Shown here: in pieces, positions 32,505-42,648 of the stretch
Layout of the letters: the number at the start of each line of letters is the position of its first letter
How positions within the stretch are numbered: position 1 is the stretch's first letter
NCBI GenBank assembly: GCA_025093985.1
Contig: JACAAK010000010.1
Location: 1,575,501 to 1,639,500, forward strand
Reading direction: 5' to 3'
DNA: 64,000 nt
Origin: Calvatia gigantea
Taxonomy: Eukaryota > Basidiomycota > Agaricomycetes > Agaricales > Lycoperdaceae
Notes under the pieces: generated by a model
The model's input: only the letters and a program-made list of their open reading frames with translations
Databases searched by the model: none
What the model was told of the DNA's origin: nothing
Translations under genes and position numbers: made by a program

Positions 32505-34092
32505 TCAGAAGACCAAGGCAAACAACGTCATGCCTTTCGTCTGCATCTGGAGGACAAAATAGACGAACCGAAATGAAGGTGTAGAGAAGAGAATATGAAT
32601 GACGGGAAATGATGCTCACCCCATCGACGACCAACAACTCACCGCAGACGTATTGACTTGCGCGACTCGCAAGAAATACGATGGGACCCGCGAAATCTTT
32701 TGGGTCTCCCCATCGCCGGGCAGGTATTCGTTCAGAAATTTGTCGCAACCTCACAGGGTCTTGCAACAATTTCTCATTCCTGCAGGAAAAGGGTGTTCGT
32801 CAGTTCTAAGTTGGGGGGGTTTATCTCCTGAACGGGGGTAGCACGAAACGAAACGAAGCGAAACGGATGGGGACATCATGCCTAATTGTGTGTCACTTCG
32901 CCAAAGCAGCCCAGGGAGGACCCGCAAAATAGACATATCACGCCCAAAAAAAAAGAAATAGGGGGTGGGCAGAGTCCCTGTATCAGCCAAGAACAGTGGC
33001 AGCAGCCCAAATGCCATTAATAATTAACTACAGTGAAACGCCTCGTTTTACGGGGCTGTTCTCCGGCAGCGCATAAAGACCATAAGCAGCCTCCAATAAT
33101 ATCTTGGGAACTGCTGTATATGGGGTCGCTGATAAAAGAGGGGAAAGACAGTGACAGTGACAGCATTACTGCATGGTAAATCGGTTGCCACACGAGCAAA
33201 ACAAAACAGGCCTGGGGCCAGAAAGGGTTCCAAACCGTAAAGATAGGCGTTCGCGGACTCTGAACACTGACAAAAATCGGAAGGCTGACGTTACCATATC
33301 CACAGGTGATAACAGGCGAAGAGAAGACCGCAAAAATATTTAAAAAATGTGAAAACGAACAAGGCGGAAGTGATACAGCTTGAAGAAGCAAGAAGTCGGT
33401 TTGTACTTACATATCAGTTGCGATGTATCCAGGGCAAATACCATTAACCTGAACGTTGTGTTGACTCCATTCGTTAGCAAGTGACTTGGTGATTTGCCCG
33501 AGTGCGCCTTTAGCAGCGGCATATGCCGGGACAGTAAGACCTCCCTGGAAGGTAAGAAGAGAGCACATATTGATGATCTTGCCGCGTCGAAGGGGCACCA
33601 TGTGCTGACCGGCAGCCTGAGCTAGGATCCAGCACACCTTAAGGTTAATATTGATAACCTGCAGGTGTATAATACGATCAGCTGGAGATGAAGTTGAGGA
33701 AGGGCTAGAATTCTTACATCATCCCAATCGGATTCCGGAAATGCGACAGCAGGATGACGGCGTTGAATGCCTGCACAGTTGACCAGGACATGTATGTTGC
33801 CGTGCATCACCTCGAGAGCGCGAGGAAAGAGGCTGCGAACCTGCTCGAGATCCCCAAGGTCGCAGTGAATGATGGTGGCGGATCCCCTGCGAGATTGAAT
33901 CTTGTCACGAGTATCCGTGTTCTCAAGGACATCTGCCGCTGGAGTGCGTTGAACGAGGCAAATGTTTGCGCCTGCTTCTGCGAGGGCAAGGGCACAAGCA
34001 GCACCAATTCCCCGTGTTGCACCTGTTATGAGTACATTGTTACCATGAAGGTCAAAAAGAGCGGGAGCTGGGAGGTCTGGGGTCGGATCCAT
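32505..34092 (-). CDS. Short-chain dehydrogenase/reductase, 2-deoxy-gluconate 3-dehydrogenase (KduD)-like
   Basis: Exons 34092-33718, 33658-33411 and 32779-32620 are clear; the last few codons are not. Motifs in order: cofactor fold [45 protein letters not shown], NVxL-type INLK, the catalytic set Ser-Tyr-Lys in [10 protein letters not shown] and [63 protein letters not shown]. The SLLxFQGG and [25 protein letters not shown] pattern is closest to KduD/gluconate dehydrogenases, so an NAD(P)-dependent sugar-acid oxidoreductase is likely. The second intron (32780-33410) is 631 nt, far above the local norm. After VVDG the usual GGW-type ending is missing; a small exon reading MQTKGM to a stop at 32505 fits the splice rules but is a guess. 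It is divergent from the sorbitol-type dehydrogenase. Confidence 0.82.
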
Positions 34093-34395
34093 AATTCATC
34101 GGAATACAGAACAAGTGGATAAGTACGAGAATATCACAGGGTCGGTCCGGACAGAATCTATGAAATACCAAAGGGGTGTGTGAGAAACAAACTGAGATCC
34201 AGTCGTCTAGTTTCCGATTCAAGACGACAGATTTCGATTTGCGTGACATGAAATATGTGTGACGAGATGAGATCTGGGACAGGGACGGGGCAGTCGGACC
34301 GGCGACATCTTAAGTCGATAATTGACGATTTTGCAGAAATCTATATAAATCCCCTTCTAGTCCTCCTCGTCAAGACATATTCCTCCTTCCTCAAC
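34093..34395. promoter_or_regulatory. Shared 303-bp divergent promoter of two sugar/polyol dehydrogenase genes
   Basis: The short-chain dehydrogenase (-) and the zinc dehydrogenase (+) start on either side of this gap. A TATA-like element, CTATATAAAT at 34341-34350, lies about 50 bases before the rightward ATG. A CT-rich tract with TCCTCCT repeats follows it, typical of strongly expressed basidiomycete genes. Confidence 0.65.
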
Positions 34396-35765
34396 ATGTC
34401 CGCCACTTCTTTCCGCAAACACCAAGCTGCTGTCCTCCACGCCGCAAAAGACCTCCGTATCGAGGAGCGCTCCATTTTCCCCCCTAACTCGAATCACGTT
34501 CAGGTCGAGATTGCCTCCACTGGCCTTTGTGGTAGTGATCGTATGTGTGGCCGCTTGGATATCCAATGCTTCTCTGACCGTTAATATAGTACATTATTAT
34601 ACACACGGTCGCAACGGTGACTTTGCCGTTCGCCAACCAGCTGGTTCTCGGTCATGAATCTGCAGGTACTGTGACTGCTGTGGGTGCAGGCGTTACCAGC
34701 TTCGTTATCGGTCAACGCGTCGCTATCGAGGCTGGTATCATGTGCCGGGAATGTGGCTTCTGTAAGAGTGGCCGCTATAACCTCTGCAAGTCGATGCGCT
34801 TTTGTAGCAGCGCAGCTGCATTTCCCCATGTCGACGGCACCCTCCAAACCCGCATGAACCACCCCGCCCACGTCCTACACCCGTATGTTTTATCCAATCT
34901 TGTTTACTACCCGATCTTAATTAAGCATACTGTGCTGTCACAGTCTACCTGACAACTGCAGTTTCGAGAAGGCCGCCCTTGCGGAACCCCTGTCAGTCCT
35001 TGTCCACGCATCGCGGCGGGCCGGTCTTGCGCCCGGACAGTCTGTCCTCGTCCTTGGCACGGGCGCCATCGGTATCCTTGCGTGTGCCCTTGCAAAATCC
35101 ATGGGAGTCTGCCGTATCGCAGCTATCGACATTAACTGAGTCTCGCCTCGAATTCGCCAAGAAGCATGGCTTCGCCGACCAGGTCTTCTGCTTCCCCCCT
35201 GCAGACAAGCCCAAAAACGCAGAAGAACAACTCCGGAGAGCAAAAGACAACGCATCCCTCGCGCTGACCGCCTTTGGCAAGGAAGACGGCTTCGACGTTG
35301 TTTTTGAATGTTCCGGGGCTGAGCCTTGCATTCAAATGTCGGTCCATGTGAGTATCTCCGACCCGGTCGTCCTTCTCATCCTTCTCTTTGTCGTATCATC
35401 TTTTCGTTCCGTTTCTAACTTTTGGCTCTACTACTTTTGAAATTCGATCTAACAATGTTTTACAGGCTGCTATGACGGGTGGGAAGGTCATGCTTATCGG
35501 TATGGGTACAAGAAGTGCAATGATGCCTTTATCTGCGGCGGCCCTCCGTGAGGTTGATATTCATGGTTCCTTCCGTTACGCCAACACCTATCCCACTGCT
35601 CTGGCGCTTCTGAGCTCTGGTAGGTTAGAAAATGTGGAGAAGCTCGTGACGCATCGATTCGCTTTGAAGGACACGAAGAAGGCCTTCGAGACACTAGAAA
35701 ATGGAATCGACGAGGAGGGACGGGTAGTCCTGAAGATTATGGTTGGAAACTGTTACGCCTCATGA
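34396..35765 (+). CDS. Zinc-dependent sorbitol/L-iditol-type dehydrogenase, two +1 frame breaks
   Basis: Exons 34396-34540, 34590-34882, 34944-35347 and 35466-35765 encode a medium-chain dehydrogenase of about 379 residues. The catalytic zinc site is [23 protein letters not shown] with LVLGHESAGTV. The structural zinc cluster has four cysteines in MCRECGFCKSGRYNLCK. The cofactor fold is VLVLGTGAIGILACALAKSMG, followed by EGxDVVFECSGAE-type GFDVVFECSGAE and MTGGKVMLIGMGTR. The family oxidises sorbitol, xylitol or related polyols to ketoses with NAD. The frame is interrupted twice by one extra base: between RQP and LVLG (about 34638-34642) and between AIDI and ESRLEFAKK (about 35133-35138), where the literal frame meets TGA. 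Total exon length is two more than a multiple of three. Either the gene is broken here or the assembly carries insertions. Its partner gene shares the promoter. Confidence 0.88.
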
Positions 35766-38700
35766 GGACTTGATTTTCTCCGCGTAGTTTTCTTTGCCGC
35801 CATTTTTAGCTGTGGTTTCCCTCCGCCAGTCCTCCCGTCTCAACTCTGCATCACTTCCCCCGCTCCTTGCTTCCTCCTCCCCGCCTGTCGCGAAACCCGT
35901 TATCCCTCATCTGGGCGTAGGCAAACTACCAGCTTACACCAACTTCTCGCTCACCTCGCATTCATGACCTATATTTATCGAACTTTGGACAGTTATATAT
36001 ACTCCAACGGACGCACACTCATACTACGCCCTTCTCTGCTTTAGCAGTCGTTGCTTACAGTTGCCCAATTGTGTATTTCTACCGCAAATTTCCCGCTCTT
36101 TTTCGCAATATCATACAACACCTTTTCATGGATTAGATCCAATATGTGTGCATGCAACCTTTTAAGCCGCTCATTCGGTCGTTGTCATGTCTTCAAAAAT
36201 GTTCTCTCCAGAAAACTGAAGTACGTAAATCTTGCCCTTCTCAATTTCCAGCGAATTATATGGTAAACCCAATGCGCCTCTGGCAGCGTGATATCGTCCT
36301 GCTCACAGGAATGGTGGATCCTGGTTTGATCTTAAGAACAACTGCATCCCACGCCACACTTCAACCACATTCGGCAGGTAATAAATGCAGAACACCTCCG
36401 GCCGGTAGATATAGACTCTCATAATTTGTTTTATCCCTCGCTTCGTGCTGGCATTCCTTCCTAGGTTGGCGCGTTCTACTTAGGGTGTCACATTCCCCTG
36501 GGCAAGTGTGACATCAAGAGCAAATTGCGCTGCGTGTTCAAGGCCACCGATAAAACTTACCAAAAATAAACCTAGAGATTACCCATGAAACTAGCGAAAC
36601 CACGGAATACAACAAAGTGGTAATTGGGGGAGAGAGAAATAGGGAATAATGATTCGGGAAAAATGCTAACTTGGGGCGTCAGAGTGCCGCATGAACAAAA
36701 CCCCCAACACCCTCCCATTCCGGATCCCTCCCGAGGCACCTGGTTCCAAGCTTCCAAATCCATCATAAGTAACCGAGGGCGGTGCCATGCGTGATATGTG
36801 AATGATATCCGGATCTAAAGGCGTTCACTTTCAGGCCGGTCACCTTGCGCTTGGATGACATTCTCGGAAGGCCACCTGACGAAATTTCACGATGTTTACG
36901 CACCATCAGACGAGGTGATAAGAGGTGATATGCCTGGAGGGTTTTGGAAAAGTATCAAAAGTCATAACTCGGTACCCCGACGAACTTGATGTGCGCCATA
37001 CAAGTGGCTACGACTAGTCAATGAGAGGTTTATCATCGTCGCAAGACAACCATTAGAGTCAAATCTCAATGACGATTGCCTAGCCAACTTGCAGCAATCA
37101 TGAGGTACCCGCGCTCGGCCGTCGTGGCCCCTTTGGGGATCAATATCCTTAGAAGGCCGGAGCTCAATGACGAAAGGAAAACGAGGCACATCCTGGCACA
37201 CCGTGACAATCTGCAGTTGAGAGCGCTTGGAGGAAACCACATTCACCAAACCCGTTGCCGTCCGCCGGGCCGCCCAAGGACTGGCGACCCTTTCGTGACA
37301 TAATGTCCCGGAATCGGCTCGAGGTTTTGGTAAGAAAGAAATACATATGTTACACGGAATTTCTTTTGTCTTGCCTTGTCGTGCTTAATAAGGGGCTGTC
37401 TCAAAAAAAATTGGTGCTATCCCATAAGCGGTACAAGAACTCTGCTTTGCTGTTGAGTTGGGGTCGCTGTTTGGCCAAAGAGTAATTGCGCCAAAACGTA
37501 TGCTTGTTCCCAACTTGTTCCTCTTACCGATGGATTGGGAATTAACCCATGTGTGGCGCAATTAGGGTTTATGTATCTTTTAACGTCTTTACTGGCTAAC
37601 CCTTCATGTTCAATGGCACTTCAAATATTGCCCAAAGAAGGAACCTCAAGCTCAAATTGAAACTAGCCCCAGATTTGAATATATCCAATTTTGTCAGAAA
37701 TGTTACTAAAGCTGTAGAACTGATCAAATTAGGGGGTCAACAGGCTCATCACGGTCAAATTCTTTTCACGAATGTCATAGGCCGATAAGCTCTCCCCTGG
37801 AATTCAACAAAAATCCGAAGCGACAGCCAAACTAACCATTCTTTTTGATCCCTGCATTCTCAGTGATTCACACTACTATTCCTACCAGGATGCCATGTAG
37901 TATTCAGAAGGGACGATGGCCCCCACTTCAATCTCACGACAGCACGACCTTGATTTAACATGTCCTAAACCGGTATCTGTATTCGTATTACCGGCGCTTC
38001 ACGCTTGTTGTTATTCTTAATCACATCACCGGGAATTCTTCTTCAAAAATAATTACCCACTGCGACGTGGAGTAGATAGAGCTAATGGTTATTCCGACTG
38101 CTTGTGGATAACGGTTCGGAATTGCAGCCCGTCAGGTGTCAACATGAAATGCACATGACTAGAAGAAAACGCGGGGTCAAGACAAAAAGATCCGACAGAA
38201 ACTGGATGACGAGTATTGCCTAGTCCTCTCCAGTGATTTTTCAGGTCAGTCAGCCGGTGATACGGCATTCCGTGTTCTACTATCGAAATCGCTTGACTAA
38301 ACTGGCCATACATAATGATATGATCGTTTGCATCCATGCCTTCCAGTTCCCGGTTTCTTCTTCCTGACCTCCAAAGTTTTCACCACCGCCGCCGGCGTAG
38401 GACTCACGACGCCTCCGGTTACGTCCCAAAAACTCTCGCCCGAAGAACTTCAATTCACCCTGCGCTAAGCCACGGCTTGGGTTCGCGGCAAATTATGCCA
38501 TGTCGTTTGATATTCCCAAATCACATCACGTTTAAATGTATGCGTGAGCGCTAGAAAGGTATTTGGGCGGCGTTATAGCATAACAGGGAATAACGTCTCA
38601 CCCGCGAACCTTTCTTGCATGTTCAGAACGCACATCAGAGCTTAACGCCATCAAGGCAAACAGCGAAAAAGATCACAAGTTTTTTTTTAAGAACACCCTG

Positions 38701-39661
38701 CCTCAGATTCCTCCGAACTTCATGAAATCTAACCAAGCATGCCCACGGTTGTCTTAGCATAGGCTTCTTACGTATTGGACCAGATCGAAAGCGATATAAC
38801 ATAAAAATACCTAGCCGCTTCTTTTTCCCTGGTCTCAGCACGAACAGAATTAACTTGGCAAGAGGGATGGACCGGCAAGAAAATCCGTATTCAACCGCAA
38901 ATGTTAGCACATGAACCCTACCGCCCTCCGGGCCTAACTGCGAAATAAGAGCCCCAAAAAGTGTCCACGGTTATCCCACACCCAACGGCTTTCTTCGAAT
39001 CATTTGGTCACATTTTGTATATGTTCCTAATCGCCATTCCTTGGCGCAAGGGGGTGGAGATGTTTCGGACCGAAATTGAGCTTTGGATGGGAAAGCGCGA
39101 CTTTTGGAGAATATACTTATCCTGCCAGGAGAGTGCCACAGAGAAGGTCGCAACCCGTTTGAGAGGGGAAACACAAGAACCGTGGGTCCTTCCTACCGTT
39201 GACCTCGGTCTGTGGCGGCTCTTGCCCAGTCCGACCCCGGTAATCTAAACCCTTGTGAACGGCTTTAATCCGTGTTGTAGTGAGGAGGCAAGTCAAATGA
39301 AGAGGGGGGAAGAAAAATACAAGGCGTGCCATCGGTGCCGTAGTCCGGTTCGATTTTCTTTTTCGCGACACATGGGTTTAAGGTTTCGCTGCTTCGGGCA
39401 TGAGAGCTTGGAACTTGAGGAAACGAAAGAGGCCCGACCATCACGAGGGAGCCAAAGCGAGGTGCTCTACCTGTGGGATTGCATGGATCTGATTTTTCTG
39501 ATCTGCGAGAACAGAAGCGAGAATGTCGTCTTAACAGATTTGAATGTGGGCAAACTCTTCTGAAATGTGTGGAATTCGCTTTTGTTCCCTGGGTGCCGGA
39601 AAGGTCGTGGTGAAGAAAACACTCAACGGTCAACTAAAAGCCGTGGGAATCGCACCGTATC
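35766..39661. other. Gene-poor region, 3.9 kb
   Basis: No reading frame with a recognisable family was found. A TATA-like ATATATACTCC stretch near 35994-36004, followed by a CT-rich segment, looks promoter-like, but nothing convincing is encoded after it. The promoter of the dihydrouridine synthase must lie at the right edge. Confidence 0.4.
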
Positions 39662-39727
39662 GTGACCGACTTCTCACAGAACTTGAGCTCTTATCGCGAT
39701 CCATGGCATTGTGTCTACGTCAACAAA

Positions 39728-41008
39728 ATGGAAAAGACCTATCTCAAGTTCATCGCAGCGCCAATGGTCGGACAGTCGGATTTACCTTTCCGCATTCTTA
39801 CACGCAAACATGGCGCTACACTCGCATATACGCAGATGTTGGTCCCAGACAGGTTGCTCAACGAGCAAGAATATTTTGAGCACCAGCTTAAAGATCTGTC
39901 AGTCTCTGCGTCGGGGCCCGAAGAACCAGTAGTTGTCCAACTATGTGGAAATGACCATGAAAGTATTGTCCAGGCTGGGAGAAAGTTACAGGGTTACTGC
40001 CAAGGAATAGGTAGCTTTAATTGTTCATGGATCCTTTAGTGAAGTGCACAATCACGAACAGATTTGAATCTCGGCTGTCCCCAAGAACACGCAAGAGACG
40101 GTCACTTTGGTGCCTATTTGCTAGGCCGAAGTGATTGGCCCTTGGTAGAATCTATTGGTGCGAAACCTCATTGGGTGTGACAGAGCCGACTAATGCCTCG
40201 CCAAAACGCATAGTTTCCTCTATGGTCAGATCCTTCATGGTCCCTACCTCCGCGAAAATGCGCCTCTGTCAACCCATTCCCAAGACACTGGATCTTGCTC
40301 GGCGATTAGAGGGATGTGGCAGTTGCGTGGCTCACTCTTCATGCACGCACCGTATCTGCTCGAAGGCGTCGACAAGGGGCCGCGGATCTCAACGAAGTTA
40401 AGCGACTGAAAGATGGTCTTTCTATCCCGGTCATCAGTAACGGAAATGTTCGTCACTACGCCGACCTATGGGATAATCTGGCCTTTACTGGAGCCGATGG
40501 GCTTATGGTTGGTGAAACGTTGCTGGGAAACCCGTGGTATGTGTATTCTTTCGCCGCTCAACGCACTGTTTTCTAGACAACGCGTGCAGCATGTTTACAG
40601 AAACACTACCCGATCCAGTCGATATATCCTTGGAATATCTCTCCTTGTGTAACCAGTACCCCGGGACGGCGTCCCTTAAAACACAACAGACCCACATACG
40701 ACATTTCATCGAGTTCCAATGGTAGAGTATTCAAAAAACTTCAACAGGTTTCCTTCACGTCACCCTTACCAACAATCCTTTCTAGTGGTAGAAGGCCTTG
40801 GTTCCCCAAGTTCAAAGTCGCTTTGTCAGCCACTACGTCGATGGAAGAATTGGAACACCTTCTTTGCTCCAAAGTCGAACGCTGGCGTGGACGTAAACCT
40901 AGATGTCTGTCAGGGCTCAGGGAAACAGAAGACGAAGACGGTGATGATGGTCAAATCAACGACTCGGATCCTTTGGAAGAAAGCTTAGAATTATCCATGT
41001 TTGAATAG
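39728..41008 (+). CDS. DUS1: tRNA-dihydrouridine synthase, Dus1-like, one +1 frame break
   Basis: Exons 39728-40010, 40062-40157, 40214-40536, 40590-40721 and 40786-41008 encode about 350 residues. Motifs: KFIAAPMVGQSDLPFRILTRKHGATLAYTQML, VVVQLCGND, DLNLGCPQEHARDGHFGAYLL with the catalytic Cys, SAKMRL, LHARTVSARRRRQGAADL, ISNGNVRHYADL and GADGLMVGETLLGNP. C-terminal: DPVDISLEYL, HIRHFIEFQCGRRPWF. The flavoenzyme reduces uridine in the tRNA D-loop using NADPH; Dus1 types act at positions 16/17. The frame shifts by one base between EGCGS and WLTLHART, about 40330; an extra T or G there explains it. The open frame extends upstream to 39662, so the start could be earlier. The acidic C-terminus (EDEDGDDG) is variable in the family. 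Confidence 0.9.
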
Positions 41009-42648
41009 AATTGGCCTACTTCTTTTCCAATGACCGCCTATATCACCTTGGGTATGGTTCATGTCCGAGGGGTTCGGACCGGCAATCCTTACAGTAGGAT
41101 ACGATACAACGTGGGACTGACAAACCATAAAGTGACCATGCACAGGTGCAACCGTAGGCGATCTTTGTTCGTTACGTTCGAGGTACGAAGCTAGCATTGT
41201 TATGGGAGCTTCCCAGGTTTACCCGTAGCGCTGTTGCGGCAACTGTGCCAAGCCAATACCAATATTCTTAGTCGATCACCATCTAGGTCACAAACTGCCA
41301 TTCCAAGCTACAAACTGCCATTTCCCCCGAACCTCGCTCTTCGTGCTTCCTGTCTCATATGCAGGGATGCAGGCCAGAAGTCCAATACTGCCGGCATCAG
41401 TGCATCCTTCTTTATGTGTTGGGAGTTCTTTCATGTCTTTCAGCGCACTGATGTCATCTTACCAGGGATGTTGAGTGAAGGTCGTAGTTGTGTCGACCTT
41501 CAACGTTCAAACGCCATTTGCAAGACACGCCACAGCTACATGGCCACCCTGACCTATTCAATTACTTCTTCGCGCGTTGGTCATCAATCCCCTTTTGTGG
41601 GTTCAGATGTTACTCTGCGGAAGTTTGCTTGAGAGCGACTGAAGTCATCGAGAGTTCCCACTAGCCTTAATTGGGCACCTAAATCGTTCCTTGGCTGAGG
41701 TAAAGGGTCGCTATTGATGGTGATGGGAAAACAGGGTGTCCCAGACCCATCCCGACACGGAACCGTTGTTGCAACTCGGCAAGTGTATCCGCCATAATGG
41801 TGGTTATCGAACATTTTCAGGACTCGTGGGTGTCATCTGATTGCCGCCATGTCCGCACCAACATATGGTACATATGAATTTCAGGGACGAATGAGGTGTT
41901 GTAGCGCGTGTTATTCCTGAAAAGCGTAGGCGGTCTGGAGAGTTATGGCATTTTCTATGAAGAGATATTTTCCTGACAGTTCCAATACTCAAGGCTCGTA
42001 GTAATCTCGGTGAGAATCAGGAAGTACAGTAAAAATACTGGTTTCCCAAGCAATAGAAAACTTGTTACGGAAAATTGATCCGCACAGAGTGCACGAGGTT
42101 ACTTAGGAGAGAAACAACGGGGAGGTTCGCAGTCCCTCCGGGAGTTCAATTCTGACAGTGGATAATTAATTATGTGCCAGAAGACCAGAGCAACTGAGTA
42201 CAATGATACTATGATGTGCTGGACGATATGGAAGAAACAATATCAAATCATGTGTTGGGTAGTTTGTACGGGTTCTAGAAAAAAATTGTTGTCCAAATGT
42301 TATGCATACCATTTCAATGCCTTGAGATTTGCTGATGGCTCCGGTAGGTGCGGCACTGGAAAATTCGGGGGTCACTTCTTCCTGCTTGATTGTTGCGACG
42401 CCGCCGGGCCCTACATCATCAGTACTTCAACACTTTCTAGTTTGCCCATTTGTCCTCGCTAACAGGAATAATTCATGAGCTCGCGCCACAATCAGAGGAC
42501 AGAAAGCAAAAGAAGGGACAAATCCAATCCCAAGGGGGAGGGGGGGATAAGTGGGCAGAAATGCGGGGAACATGACCAAGCCTCAGGCCTGGACCGGACC
42601 TTGATTAGGCGATGGGTGCGTTGACTCGATCAGCCAGATTCATCAATA
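41009..42648. other. Intergenic region, no supported gene
   Basis: This is a convergent 3' region between the dihydrouridine synthase (+) and the F-box gene (-). It contains a short imperfect direct repeat (CAAACTGCCATT at about 41290 and 41310, period 20). Nothing else recognisable. Confidence 0.45.

Noticed and set aside
34590..40536. Programmed +1 frameshifting as a common explanation for the frame breaks
   Set aside because: The contexts share no slippery codon or following stop, and one gene has two breaks; base insertions in short homopolymers explain all of them.
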